Origin: Myxococcales bacterium
GTDB lineage: Bacteria; Myxococcota_A; Polyangia; Polyangiales; Polyangiaceae
DNA: 64,000 nucleotides
Reading direction: 5' to 3'
Assembly: GCA_016706225.1 (NCBI GenBank)
Contig: JADJKB010000005.1
Coordinates: 1,116,001 to 1,180,000, forward strand
Shown: positions 52,183 through 61,759 of the stretch, piece after piece
Layout of the letters: each line of letters opens with the position of its first letter
How positions within the stretch are numbered: position 1 is the stretch's first letter
Notes under the pieces: model-generated
Told to the model about the DNA's origin: nothing
The model's input: only the letters and a program-made list of their open reading frames with translations
The model's database searches: none
Program-made: the position numbers and the translations under genes

Positions 52183-55100
52183 GGCTTTTTCGGCCAGGAG
52201 ACTTCGATTTGCCCCGACACCATCACGTCGTCGCCGTGCGCCCCCACTTTCTGCTCGAGCTCGGCCAGCGACTCACGCAGCGCTTGAACGGCGGCCTGTC
52301 CTTTCCCGGCGATCTGCCGCGCCTGACGTTCGCGTCCGGGCGCTTCCAGCGCCGGCGCTCGCGGCGTGAGCAGGCGCTGCCCCTCGACCGCAAGCTCGCG
52401 AAGGCGTGGCGCCAGGTGCTCGTTGATCTCGTCCTGCCGCAACGCGCGCTCCACGCGCTCGAGCAGCTCGGCGGCGCCACCGAGCGTGGCACGCTGGGCT
52501 CGCAGCGCGGCGAAGACGTTGAAGATGATGTCGTCGGAGAGCACGTCTGCCGTGGCGCCCGCCGTCGCGATGCTGGCGCCCACGGCTCGCGGGCTCGTCT
52601 CGGCCACGAACGAAGCCAGCAGCTCCACCTGCGCGAGCCCCGACTTGCCGCGCAGGCCTGCCCACAGCACGTCGGCTGAGCGTGCGGTTTTCTCGCGGTC
52701 GGTGTCTCCGAGCCCGAGCTCCGCCCGTCGCGCGGAGAGCGCAGTGACCAGGCGGCTGCACGGCTGAGAGGCCTTCCCCGCGTGCTCCTCCACGGCCGTC
52801 TCGAAGCGCTTGAGGTTGTCGGCGTGCAGAGCGCGACCGCCGAGGCTGAGGCCGAAGGTGTGGCCCGCCAGCCCCAGCGCTTTCTCCCAGTCGGAGGCGC
52901 TCGGCAGGTCGGGCTTCTCGAGCACGACCTCGTCCGGGATGTCTTGCCCGGGCTTGGGGAAGAAGGCCTTGCCGTAGAGCGAGAAGGTACGCTGGGCCCA
53001 GCGTGCATAGCAGCGCACGACCAGATTTTCCGCGCCGCGTTCGAGGCCCATCTTTCCCGCTTCGTCGAGCCAGTCGCGCACCTCCGCCGCCGTGGGCGCG
53101 TCCACGCTCTTCCGGAGGCGGCTGCGCTCGATCTCCTGGAGCTTCAGGTCGTCGATCAGGTGAACCGCGCCCTCGGTCACGCGCACGAGCCCAAGCTCCT
53201 GCAACGTGAGCCGCATCTCGTCGGTGAGCGCTTTGTCCGCGGCGATGCGCTTGTCGGTCGCATCCACGATTTCCCCAAACTTCTCGACGAGGGCGTCGAT
53301 GCGCGCCTTGGTGAGCGGCTTGGCGGACGAGAACTTCGGGTGTCGCGGCCAGCGTGCGTCGAGCGCCGCGCGGGCGTAGGCGTCCAGCGCGTCGGCGAGC
53401 TGCGCGGCGGCGGGCGCCTGGAGCGTCGCGCCCGGCTTGAGCAGCATCAGGTGCTTCGCAACGGACGCGGACGGATCGAGGTCGCCCTCCCTGGCGGTGG
53501 CGAGGCCGTAGGCCTGCTCCAGCACGTTCAGGATGCGCGACTTCTTCTGGTTTCGAAGGTTCTCCAGATCGTTCAGCGCTCGGCTCTGGTGCTCGGTGCT
53601 CAAGTCGGCGACAGCCTGTCGCTTCGTGGCGCTATCCGAGAGCACGTGCTCCAGAATCGTCAGCTCCCCGAGCAGGTTGTTGACGGAAGCGCTGAAGAAG
53701 TGGGGCAGCCACGCCAGGGTCCAAGAGCCCCCGCTCTCCTCCATGAAGCGCTCACAGATTTCGACGTCTTCGTTGGGTCCGTGGCCCGGATCGTCGAACG
53801 GGTAGTCCACGATGACGCGCAGGGCGTCGGAGTCCGGACAGCGGAGCTGTTCGCCGCCGAGCTTGCGAACGTTGGCGAAGCGCAGGTGTGCGGGACGCTT
53901 CGTGCCGCGCCACTCGACCTTCTGGTCGATGCCCCAGTCCGCGACCTTCTCGACGCCGAGCGCGTCGAACAAGAGATCCCGGAGCACGCGTTGTCGCGAC
54001 CCAGCGGTGTCCGACGAGCGGTAGCGCTCCAGGATCGGGCCGAGATCCACCCCTTCGAGCTGGATGCGCACGGAAGGATCGGTCTGGTTTCCGACGTGAA
54101 CCTGGCCGATCACGCTGGCCCACTGCCGCAGCTTGCCCGCGACCTGGGCGCCTTCGGTTCCCGCGATGGGCACCTTGAGCGTCCCGTGGTTTAGCTGCGC
54201 GAGGCGGCTGGCGGTCAGATCCTTGAGCGCGGGCACCTCGGGAACCAGCGCCGCGACAATCAGGGTCTTGATCAGGCGGTTGTCGGTGCGACACGCCTTT
54301 TCGCCACAGCTCGAGCAGCCCAGGCGGATCGGGTGGCCATCGCGCATGCGCTGGCAGCGGTCCGGGGTGTTGGTGCCGTGGGTCTCGCGGATGATGGGCA
54401 AGAGCTGCTGCTTGTAGAGATCCTTGGCGCTCTTGAAGCGCGCCCGCATCACGCCGTCCGCCGGTTCTTCGCTACCCGCCAGCACGTCGAACAGATCGCC
54501 CACGCGCACGACCTCGCCGAGCATCAGATCGTCGATGTGCTCGACGAGGAGCTCCATCAGGAGCTTCAGCGCGGTGCGCTGCCGCTGGAGTGAGCTCGAC
54601 AGCGCGACCAGCGCTTCGACCAGCGCCGGACTGAAAGGATAGAGCTTGCGGAATGCCTCCGCGTCCTGCTGCCCGAGCAGGGTTTGCCAGGACGCTCCCG
54701 CGCTGCGCTTCAGCGTCTCGAACGCGCCATCCAGCGCCTTCTTTGCCTCGTCGCTCTTCGGGCGCAGCATGCGCCGCTCGATGATCGCCGGCAGGTTCCG
54801 GTCCTCGAGCGCTATGGTGTCGTAGCGGCCCTCCCAGTGCTCGAGGGAGCCTGCGAGGCGCTGCGCTTCCGCCCCCGCGTAGTCCTTGCCGCACATCTCC
54901 ACCAGGCTGCGCTGCCGGGCGATGAAGCTGACGAGCGGCAGAGCCCGCGCCGTGTCCTGCGCCTCGACCAGCTTGACCATCTTCTGCACTTCGTTGTGCA
55001 GCCAGGCCGAGTCGCTCGCGCGGTGCGCCAGCCACAAGATGAGCTCGTCCAAGAACAGGACGACGCCGTCGTAGCCGAGCTTCCGCGCGTGACCCGCCAG

Positions 55101-55826
55101 CACCGCCAGCCCGGAGTCGATGTCCACGAACGCGCGGCTCTCTTCGGCCCAGGCCTGGAACCAGGCCTTCACCAGCGCATTGAAGAGCTCGGCGCGAGTC
55201 TCGAGGACATTCGAGGCGGCCGCCTGCTCGAAGCGTTCACGGTCCCAGCCCGCGGCCAGATCGCCCCAGCCCTCGCTCGCCGCGGCGCCTTCGTTCATGT
55301 GGGCAAAGAAGCGCTCGTCGCCCAGGCGATCGAGCATCCGGCGCGCGTCGGCGAACAGCCCCTCGTCCGCGAACAGCGCTGGGATCGGGGCGTCAGGGTG
55401 ATGCTTCTGCACCCACTCCACGTACGTCCCGAAGATCGCGCGCTCGATGCTCTCCTCCGCGATCATGTGGAAGTGGAGCTGGAGCAGCTTCGCCTTGCCG
55501 ACGAAGCCGTGCTTGGCGCGGAGCGCGTGCAGCTCGGACTTTCGCCACGCGGCCTCGTTGCCGTCGAGCAACAGGCTCAGGAGCGCCATGAAATGCGACT
55601 TGCCGCTGCCGAAGCTGCCGTGGAGGTACGCGGCCTGGCTGCGCCCATCGCCGAGCGCGCCGCCCACCAGGCCGAGCGCTCGGTCGAAGGCATCGACCAG
55701 CGCGGGCGTGACGACGTAGGTGTCGGTCGTCTCCTGCGGGTGCTGCACGCCCTCCGACAGCTTGACGACGAAGTCGCCCTTCCGAACTTGGTCGGGCAGA
55801 TCGAAGAGGTCTTGCACGCGGGTCAT
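52179..55826 (-). CDS. pglY: BREX-2 ATPase PglY
   Basis: 1215 residues from ATG at 55826, where a GGGG sits 9 bases upstream and the family start (TRVQDLFDLPDQVRKGDFVV) begins; an ATG 12 bp further up is less likely. Walker A GSFGSGKSHF (~72), Walker B LFLDEL (~258), a Cys cluster GCSSCGEKAC near 530, and a long helical C-terminus. PglY is the large ATPase of phage growth limitation (Pgl/BREX-2). It is the first gene of the operon here: pglW and pglX, which should precede it, are not present; a divergent zinc-ribbon gene is instead 82 bp away. Confidence 0.92.
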   Translation of the reverse strand: MTRVQDLFDLPDQVRKGDFVVKLSEGVQHPQETTDTYVVTPALVDAFDRALGLVGGALGDGRSQAAYLHGSFGSGKSHFMALLSLLLDGNEAAWRKSELHALRAKHGFVGKAKLLQLHFHMIAEESIERAIFGTYVEWVQKHHPDAPIPALFADEGLFADARRMLDRLGDERFFAHMNEGAAASEGWGDLAAGWDRERFEQAAASNVLETRAELFNALVKAWFQAWAEESRAFVDIDSGLAVLAGHARKLGYDGVVLFLDELILWLAHRASDSAWLHNEVQKMVKLVEAQDTARALPLVSFIARQRSLVEMCGKDYAGAEAQRLAGSLEHWEGRYDTIALEDRNLPAIIERRMLRPKSDEAKKALDGAFETLKRSAGASWQTLLGQQDAEAFRKLYPFSPALVEALVALSSSLQRQRTALKLLMELLVEHIDDLMLGEVVRVGDLFDVLAGSEEPADGVMRARFKSAKDLYKQQLLPIIRETHGTNTPDRCQRMRDGHPIRLGCSSCGEKACRTDNRLIKTLIVAALVPEVPALKDLTASRLAQLNHGTLKVPIAGTEGAQVAGKLRQWASVIGQVHVGNQTDPSVRIQLEGVDLGPILERYRSSDTAGSRQRVLRDLLFDALGVEKVADWGIDQKVEWRGTKRPAHLRFANVRKLGGEQLRCPDSDALRVIVDYPFDDPGHGPNEDVEICERFMEESGGSWTLAWLPHFFSASVNNLLGELTILEHVLSDSATKRQAVADLSTEHQSRALNDLENLRNQKKSRILNVLEQAYGLATAREGDLDPSASVAKHLMLLKPGATLQAPAAAQLADALDAYARAALDARWPRHPKFSSAKPLTKARIDALVEKFGEIVDATDKRIAADKALTDEMRLTLQELGLVRVTEGAVHLIDDLKLQEIERSRLRKSVDAPTAAEVRDWLDEAGKMGLERGAENLVVRCYARWAQRTFSLYGKAFFPKPGQDIPDEVVLEKPDLPSASDWEKALGLAGHTFGLSLGGRALHADNLKRFETAVEEHAGKASQPCSRLVTALSARRAELGLGDTDREKTARSADVLWAGLRGKSGLAQVELLASFVAETSPRAVGASIATAGATADVLSDDIIFNVFAALRAQRATLGGAAELLERVERALRQDEINEHLAPRLRELAVEGQRLLTPRAPALEAPGRERQARQIAGKGQAAVQALRESLAELEQKVGAHGDDVMVSGQIEVSWPKKP

Positions 55827-55907
55827 CGCGGTCCCCAAGGGCCAGGCCGGGAGGCGCAGTTAGGGCGTCGAGACTACACGGTTTGTGGGAGAATTGGGTG
55901 CGACACG

Positions 55908-56111
55908 ATGCGGCGCACGAAGCCATCGAAGTGCCCCGATTGTGGGACCGGCAACGTCGTGCGCATCATGCGCGGCGAGCCGACACCGGAAGCCGAGGCG
56001 CAGGCGCAGGCCGGTCTGGTGATCCTCGGCGGCTGCATCGTGTTCGAGGGACAGCCAAGGTGGGGCTGTACGGCGTGCGGAAACACGTGGATGAGGAAGC
56101 CACGCCGATGA
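55908..56111 (+). CDS. Small zinc-ribbon protein
   Basis: 67 residues from ATG at 55908. Two Cys pairs, CPDCGTGN near residue 9 and GCTACGNTW near 54, make a Cys4 zinc ribbon; the middle has an Ala/Gln-rich helix and a LVILGGCIVF hydrophobic strand. Divergent from pglY, with 81 bp between the starts that should hold both promoters. Its stop overlaps the next start (ATGA). Function unknown; a regulator or accessory of the adjacent defence operon is possible. Confidence 0.65.
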   Translation: MRRTKPSKCPDCGTGNVVRIMRGEPTPEAEAQAQAGLVILGGCIVFEGQPRWGCTACGNTWMRKPRR

Positions 56112-57250
56112 CGGCTGGAGCGCGAGCGAGTCGAAAGAGCCTGGCCGAGCGCTACCCACGCCTCGCGCGGGAATGGCACCCGACGCGCAACCGACCCCTC
56201 ACGCCCGGCGAGGTGGCGCCCGGGTCCGCAAAGCGGATCTGGTGGAGGTGCTCCGTCGATCCGACCCACGTTTGGAGGACGGCGCCCTACAATCGCACGA
56301 GCGGGAGCGGCTGCCCGATGTGCTCGGGGCGTGTTGCCACACCGAGCACGGCACTCGCCGCCGTCTCACCCGAGCTCGCGCGGGAGTGGCATCCGACCGC
56401 GAATGGAGACCTTCGGCCGTGCGACGTGCGCCCAGCCTCCAATCGGCGTGTGCGCTGGCGTTGCCGCGAAGATCACCGCCATGAGTGGGATGCGCCGGTC
56501 AACCGCAGGAGCGCCGGGATCGGTTGTCCCTACTGTGCTGGCCGGCGTGTCGCGCCTGGTGCGTCGGTCGCGGATCGATTCCCGGACGTCGCCGCCGAGT
56601 GGCACCCGTCGCGCAACGTCAAACAACCCTCCGAGCTCACGCCGGGCAGTCAGTATCGCGCGTGGTGGCGATGTCGGCGCAATGCGCGGCATGTCTGGCA
56701 GACGGCCGTGGTGCATCGGACCACCGGAGGGCAGGGCTGTCCGATCTGCTCGGGCCGGCGCACGACGCCGGCGACCTCACTTGCAGGCAAGCACCCAAAG
56801 ATCGCGCGTGAATGGCACCCGGTCAAGAACGGTTCGCTTCAGCCGACGCAGGTCAGCGCCCGAAGCCACCAGCGGGTGTGGTGGCTCTGCTCGAAAGATC
56901 CGCAACACGAGTGGCAGCGCGCTGTCTCCACGCAGACGGCCGGCGGTGCGCTGTGTCCGTTTTGCTCTGGCCGGCGGGTCTCGCCCACGAACTCGCTCGC
57001 GGCGCTGCGCCCGGACCTGGCGCGCGAGTGGCACCCGACCAAAAACGGCAAGCTGGGCCCGGCGTCGGTCACCGCGACAGCGCCACGCCGCGTCTGGTGG
57101 CGCTGTCAATGGAACGACCACCACGTGTGGAGCACAAGGGTCTATTGCCGCTCGCGAATGAGCACCGGCTGCCCGTTCTGCGCCGGGAATCGCCCTGGAA
57201 AGCGCAAAAAGCGGAAGCGCGTCAAGGTTCGCGTTCCGCGGATGGTGTGA
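56108..57250 (+). CDS. Protein of five DUF4379-type zinc-ribbon repeats
   Basis: 380 residues starting with ATG at 56108, coupled to the small zinc-ribbon gene. Five ~68-residue repeats each contain the pattern L-x2-P-x-LAREWHPT-N, a WWRC strand, H-W/H-x-W and a GCPxCSGR Cys pair (two Cys before, two after), i.e. treble-clef/zinc-ribbon units of the DUF4379 (PF14311) kind. The C-terminus is a Lys/Arg-rich tail (GKRKKRKRVKVRVPR). Arrays of this type occur in nuclease or homing-type proteins, but no nuclease domain is fused here. Likely nucleic-acid binding. Confidence 0.8.
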   Translation: MTAGARASRKSLAERYPRLAREWHPTRNRPLTPGEVAPGSAKRIWWRCSVDPTHVWRTAPYNRTSGSGCPMCSGRVATPSTALAAVSPELAREWHPTANGDLRPCDVRPASNRRVRWRCREDHRHEWDAPVNRRSAGIGCPYCAGRRVAPGASVADRFPDVAAEWHPSRNVKQPSELTPGSQYRAWWRCRRNARHVWQTAVVHRTTGGQGCPICSGRRTTPATSLAGKHPKIAREWHPVKNGSLQPTQVSARSHQRVWWLCSKDPQHEWQRAVSTQTAGGALCPFCSGRRVSPTNSLAALRPDLAREWHPTKNGKLGPASVTATAPRRVWWRCQWNDHHVWSTRVYCRSRMSTGCPFCAGNRPGKRKKRKRVKVRVPRMV

Positions 57251-57268
57251 ACGCCAGCCGCGCCTGGT

Positions 57269-57697
57269 TCACCCAGCAGGAAGCTCATCGGGCGGGTGCA
57301 GTCGGCCACGCTCGTTGGCGAATCGGGCCAGGCGCGCACCATGTGCCTCGACCTTGCTGTTCGTCAGGGTCGCAAAATCGACGACGGCGTGCGCGGGGTC
57401 GGGGCACGGTTGTTCGCTCAGCGGATCGGCGAGCGCAGGCAGACCGAGACTCGAACACTCGCCGACGGTCACCGCCCAAGTCCCCGCGGAACGGAACTTC
57501 TTGCATTCTGTGTGGAGCTGAAACGCATCCTCCGCGGTCGTCAACGCGCTTCGGGCGACGGACAGCTTTCGGTGGTCCTTGGGTGTGGGCCGGAACGCCT
57601 GGCTTCCAACGCGCCCATCACGGATGAACCCTGGATTCACCTGTCGAAAAAGCAGCTCTGCCGCGTCGTCCAAGGTGCCTGTGTTGGCATCCGCCAT
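57269..57697 (-). CDS. Hypothetical protein, partner of the 57698 gene
   Basis: 142 residues, ATG immediately after the upstream TGA (TGAATG). Contains DDAAELLFRQVNPGFIRDG and SQAFRPTPKDHRKLSV, a layout I have seen in small paired genes of unknown function, a Trp-Val/Cys segment TWAVTVGEC, and a C-terminal HGARLARFANERGRLH. No nuclease motif. Its partner upstream and this gene are probably one unit. Confidence 0.6.
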   Translation of the reverse strand: MADANTGTLDDAAELLFRQVNPGFIRDGRVGSQAFRPTPKDHRKLSVARSALTTAEDAFQLHTECKKFRSAGTWAVTVGECSSLGLPALADPLSEQPCPDPAHAVVDFATLTNSKVEAHGARLARFANERGRLHPPDELPAG

Positions 57698-58837
57698 TCA
57701 GTCCTCCCCCTGGAGATGGCTAGAAAGGAAGGCTCCGAGCCGCGCCTCCTGACCTGGGTCTGCCGTAGTGAAATCGCGTTCGTGCATTTCGTCGGCGTCG
57801 AGTCGCACCGCGCGCACCTCAGCCGTCTTGTGCGCGGGCTCGAGATCCATCGAGATTTCCCAATTCGGTCGTGACCACTCCGCGCGAACTTTCCCCTCTG
57901 GGGTCGGGTAGACGTAGGGCGTGGGCAGGCAGAAGCCGTCGATGATTCCGCGGAGCAACTTTGCGCTCCAGACCAGCGCAGACTCCTCGAACCTCGTCCC
58001 CTCGCCATCGCACCACCCATCGGAAAGGCCTCGGAGCGAAGCAATCTGCTCGTCCACCGGGATGTTGCAGCCGGGCCGGCCGGTTGCCACGTCACCCTCT
58101 TCTGCCGCGCTGACATCCGACGCTTGAGCCACTCGCAGCAGCTTGCCTTCCGCGTCGAAGACACCCGTTCCGGAGACTCTTACGGCGCTGTCTCGCTCCA
58201 GTGATCGAACGACCTGCGAGAAGAACAGGCGGGACGACCGCACCGGTATGCGCCGATCGGTTCCCAGCCGAATCTCGAAGGACTCCTGGTCTGCGTCGGT
58301 CTCCCTCACCACTCCGACGAGCTCGATCTCTTCCTCGTAGGTGCCTTGCGAACGGAGCAGGATCGAACGGCGCGCGTGCCGGTCATAGACGGCTCCCTCG
58401 CGCTTCCCGGCCAACGCAACTACGACCGACTCGTCGTCGCGCAGCGTCCGACCGAAGGAAGCGAAACGCCCGACCACGTCGGGCGTGAGCCAGCTGGGCT
58501 TTGGCTCGTTGTCGGGCAGTTCGGCAATCGCGCGCTCGACCGCCGCACGAGCGTTGTCGAAGAAGTCACCCGGGAACAGCGGTAGCAGATCCTGCTCGCG
58601 TTCGATGATCGGTACGGCGCTCCCGGCCTCGATGCGCGAAAGGGTCAGGCGGAACGAGGCGTCGAAGCCTTTCGGAAGCCGCACCCTGTTCGGGTTCGCC
58701 TCGAGGAACAGCTGCTTGGCAACAGCCACGACGAGGTCGCGATATGCCGCCAGCTCGGGCAGAGCCTCGAGCGGCATGGCGGCGCCGTCGAAGCGCTTGC
58801 CTCGGAAGATCAGCGTGGCGAACGGGACGCGACTCAT
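57698..58837 (-). CDS. Hypothetical protein, partner of the 57269 gene
   Basis: 379 residues. N-terminal alpha/beta part (RVPFATLIFRGKRFDGAAM), a long middle with beta-rich segments (LLRSQGTYEEEIELVGVV, RIPVRSSRLFFSQVVRSL), and a C-terminal alpha/beta region ending LGAFLSSHLQGED. No signal peptide or known domain. It is directly followed by the 142-residue gene on the same strand, without a gap, so both are likely one unit, possibly toxin-antitoxin-like or accessory to the defence island. Function not assigned. Confidence 0.6.
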   Translation of the reverse strand: MSRVPFATLIFRGKRFDGAAMPLEALPELAAYRDLVVAVAKQLFLEANPNRVRLPKGFDASFRLTLSRIEAGSAVPIIEREQDLLPLFPGDFFDNARAAVERAIAELPDNEPKPSWLTPDVVGRFASFGRTLRDDESVVVALAGKREGAVYDRHARRSILLRSQGTYEEEIELVGVVRETDADQESFEIRLGTDRRIPVRSSRLFFSQVVRSLERDSAVRVSGTGVFDAEGKLLRVAQASDVSAAEEGDVATGRPGCNIPVDEQIASLRGLSDGWCDGEGTRFEESALVWSAKLLRGIIDGFCLPTPYVYPTPEGKVRAEWSRPNWEISMDLEPAHKTAEVRAVRLDADEMHERDFTTADPGQEARLGAFLSSHLQGED

Positions 58838-59214
58838 TGTGCCTTGAACATCCGTAGCCTACCGCGTGTTCCCGCCGCACGCCCAGGTCGAATCCGCCTC
58901 CCGCCACGCAGGCTCGCAGGGCACTCCCGCGGGCGCGAGTGGCCCCGGGACGGTACTCGGTCAGGCGAAGCAACGGAGGTGGGTGAAATTAACGACCGCA
59001 CATCTGTGACTTTCGAGTTGCCTCGACAGCCCGCTGTCGTCCGTTACCACGGTCGAGCCGTGCGGTGGGCCGAAGCGACGAAGCCGCGTCAGTCCACCAG
59101 CTCCGCTGTGGCTCAGCGCCTGCTCCGCGCGCCCAAGCGGCATCCGGATCTCCAGTCGGCCCGCGCCGGCTGCCAAGAAACGCCGTGGTACTATCCTCAT
59201 CGTTGAGAGGGACA
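58838..59214. other. Intergenic region between divergent genes
   Basis: 377 bp between the 57698 and 59215 genes. A + strand frame across it (58844-59206) has no clear start or family and may be non-coding. Nothing else recognised. Confidence 0.4.
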
Positions 59215-60489
59215 ATGGGTGACCACGAGTCCAGTAGAACCGTGTTGCCATTGTCCGCAGCCAGGCCCATCGAGCGCGCGGAGAGCGACTTCGCCGGCGC
59301 GGAGCTCACGCTCGTGTACGACCGAGCGACTGAGGATGGGGCGTCCAGTCGGCGACTGGTGCTCGGCATTGTGGAACTCTTGCACGACGGACTCGAGTTT
59401 GGCCCGCAACAGCCGGAACGACACGGCGATGGCTGCTGTCGATTCGACAACCACGAGCTGAACGTACGACGTCTGCGCTTGGGCGTGCGCGACGCGATCG
59501 AGTGGTACCGTGCTTGCGCGTCAGGCAAGGGGGTAATCCCTCCGATGGCCCACGAGCGCCTGGGCAATCCCGAGGGGTTTGTGCTCGACCTCCCCGCGCT
59601 CGGGGAAGAACCGCCATGGCCCACTCTCGCGCTGGACGAGAAAGACGAGTACTGGGAGGGAGCGCGCTTCTGGGGAGCCCGGCCCGGCGGGACGCGGCGC
59701 CATCAACTCGTTTCAGAGGATCCGGAGTTCGTTTTTGGGGGATGGCCCGAGGGCTCACGGCGCAAAGCGCGCGAGTGGCTCAGGTCACAGCTCGCGATTG
59801 ACCTGTTCGAGCGCCCGCGGTTGCTGGGGTCCATTCATCTCGTTCTGACGAACCCCGTGTTCGGGCAGGTCATGCTCCGGCTGAACAGCGAGGATCGGCG
59901 GCAAGTATTTGTCTCGATCCAGACGTGGCCCGGAAAGCCGCTTCCCGGGCTCATTGCACGCGTTCGCGAAGAGAGAGCGATCGGACGCGCAGTCGACGAA
60001 GCCGTCGCGCTGAATGGCAGGCACGTGACGCTTCAATTTCCACACGAGCCCCATCTCCTGGACCTGATGATAGAGAGTGACGGACATGGGCCGCTCTTCG
60101 CGAGTGGAACGAGAGTATTCATTCGGCAGATCAGCACGAGTATTGGCATCGTCGGAACACGCCGAAGCGTCTCAGTGCCGGGTCGCTCACGTGCGAGGGG
60201 TCCGGAGGTCTACACGGTGGACGTGGCTACTTCCACGCAGACGGTCACCGTTGGTGAACACTCGCTGCCTCGCGCTCTCGCGACGCTGTTGCGCGAAGAA
60301 GCTGAGGTCCAGGGGCGTCGCGACTCGAAGAAGCTCGGACAGCACTGGTTTAATGGAGAGACCGACGAAGCGACCCGGTTCGTCCGGGACCTCATCGGCG
60401 GCGTCCGTCAAGACGCGCTCATTGTCGACCCGTACTTCGGGTACACCGAACTCTTGCGCTTTCCGTTGATGCGATTGGTGATCTTGTAG
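59215..60489 (+). CDS. Hypothetical protein with PLD-like C-terminal motif, probably truncated
   Basis: 424 residues from ATG at 59215 (MGDHESSRTV), with GAGAGGG about 4 bases upstream. Mostly of unassigned fold: an N-terminal beta-rich part, a Trp-rich middle (WEGARFWGARPGG, FGGWPEGSRRKAREW). Near the end KKLGQHWFNGETDEATRFVRD leads into ALIVDPYFGYTELLRFPL, similar to the first active-site half of phospholipase-D-like domains; the chain stops right there, so a C-terminal part is probably missing. Perhaps a defence-island gene. Confidence 0.5.
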   Translation: MGDHESSRTVLPLSAARPIERAESDFAGAELTLVYDRATEDGASSRRLVLGIVELLHDGLEFGPQQPERHGDGCCRFDNHELNVRRLRLGVRDAIEWYRACASGKGVIPPMAHERLGNPEGFVLDLPALGEEPPWPTLALDEKDEYWEGARFWGARPGGTRRHQLVSEDPEFVFGGWPEGSRRKAREWLRSQLAIDLFERPRLLGSIHLVLTNPVFGQVMLRLNSEDRRQVFVSIQTWPGKPLPGLIARVREERAIGRAVDEAVALNGRHVTLQFPHEPHLLDLMIESDGHGPLFASGTRVFIRQISTSIGIVGTRRSVSVPGRSRARGPEVYTVDVATSTQTVTVGEHSLPRALATLLREEAEVQGRRDSKKLGQHWFNGETDEATRFVRDLIGGVRQDALIVDPYFGYTELLRFPLMRLVIL

Positions 60490-60598
60490 GTGTGAAGGCT
60501 TCCCATGCGGGGAATGCGAGAAGATGCCCATGAGCGCGAAAGCAGCTTTTCGGCCGGCGTTTCGCTCGTTCGGCGGGACGGCTACACTTGGCCCCGCG

Positions 60599-61741
60599 AT
60601 GAGCCTCTCGGACGATGTCGATACCCTGCTGCTGGCCATCTTCGAGCGCGAGCAAGAGCGCGAGAGCAAGGGCGAGCCGCGGTGCTACTTCGAGTCCCGC
60701 GAGTTGGCCGCCGCGCTGAGCTGGACACCCGAGCGCTTCAATCGAGCCGGCGAGCTGCTTGAGCAGCGTGGCCCGGTCGAGGTCGATGAAAGCGGAGGGT
60801 CAACGCCGTTCTTCACCCACGGCCTCTTTCTCACTCCCGCCGGCTGGCTTGAAGCCGAACAACTGCGCGCAACACAAGCTTCCAAGGATTCGGCGCGTTC
60901 GGTAGAGTCTGGTGGCGTGTCCCCATCGCTTCGCGACAAGCTTCGCTCGCTCGCCGACGAGCTTCGCGCCGTCGAGTCCTACCCGTGGGCCAACGTCGAG
61001 GTCTTGATCCAGCGCGGCAAGCCCTTGGTTCGAACGGCGTTCCCCGACCATGTTGATGAATTCGCGAAGGTCTGCACGACCCCGAAGTGGGCATTCTTCG
61101 GCCGCGTCGTCTCCGGCGGCGACCCGTGGACAGGCACACCGCGGCGCGACAACTTCGCCGAAGCAGAAGCTGGCGAGAAGAAGCAAAACATCCAGCTCGC
61201 TGCCCAAGCCCGCAACCGCATTGTGGCGTTCCTCGACGGCCTGCTGGAGATCCCCGAACCGGCGCACGACCCACCGGCGACCCAGAAGACCCCGCTGGAG
61301 CTGGTCATTGGCATCCTGGAGCGCTTCCCCGCCGTGGCTCGTGCCCTTGCAACACGGAGCCAGAAGCGCGAGCCCCTGACCATCAGCGACGAGTACGATG
61401 TCCAGTACATCTTGGGCGCGCTCCTCGCGGCGCACTTTGACGACGTGCGGGCCGAGGAGTGGACGCCGAGCTACGCGGGCAAGTCATCGCGCATGGACTT
61501 CTTACTGAAGCGCGAACGGATCGTCGTCGAGACGAAGTACGCGCGCTCTGGCCACGCCGACAAGGAGATCGCCGACGAGCTGATCATCGACAAGGAGCGG
61601 TACAAGAAACACGGCGACTGCGACGTGCTCGTCTGCTTCGTCAACGACCCCAGCCACGTGATTCGCAATCCCGTAGGCCTGGAGGACGACCTCGCCCAAG
61701 AGAGCGGGCCCAAGTGCGAGGTCGTCGTTCGGCCGAGGTGA
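60599..61741 (+). CDS. PD-(D/E)XK nuclease, DpnII/MboI-like
   Basis: 380 residues from ATG at 60599 (MSLSDDVDTLLLAIFE); an earlier in-frame ATG exists but adds a low-likelihood tail. N-terminal helical/winged-helix domain (LTPAGWLEAEQL); then a coiled region; the C-terminal nuclease core has SRMDFLLKRERIVVETKYA (D...E-x-K) and a GHADKEIADELIIDKERYKKH helix, typical of the DpnII/MboI restriction fold. It should cut DNA, but no modification methylase is next to it. Its target and partner are unknown. Confidence 0.72.
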   Translation: MSLSDDVDTLLLAIFEREQERESKGEPRCYFESRELAAALSWTPERFNRAGELLEQRGPVEVDESGGSTPFFTHGLFLTPAGWLEAEQLRATQASKDSARSVESGGVSPSLRDKLRSLADELRAVESYPWANVEVLIQRGKPLVRTAFPDHVDEFAKVCTTPKWAFFGRVVSGGDPWTGTPRRDNFAEAEAGEKKQNIQLAAQARNRIVAFLDGLLEIPEPAHDPPATQKTPLELVIGILERFPAVARALATRSQKREPLTISDEYDVQYILGALLAAHFDDVRAEEWTPSYAGKSSRMDFLLKRERIVVETKYARSGHADKEIADELIIDKERYKKHGDCDVLVCFVNDPSHVIRNPVGLEDDLAQESGPKCEVVVRPR

Positions 61742-61759
61742 GTTACTCCGAGTGGGGGA

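Noticed and set aside
58886..58915. Second copy of the tRNA-Gly 3' end (possible attR)
   Set aside because: GGTCGAATCC...CTCCCGC resembles the T-loop/acceptor but has several mismatches and a gap; too weak.
58844..59206. 120-codon + strand gene
   Set aside because: No credible start or family; composition like surrounding non-coding DNA.
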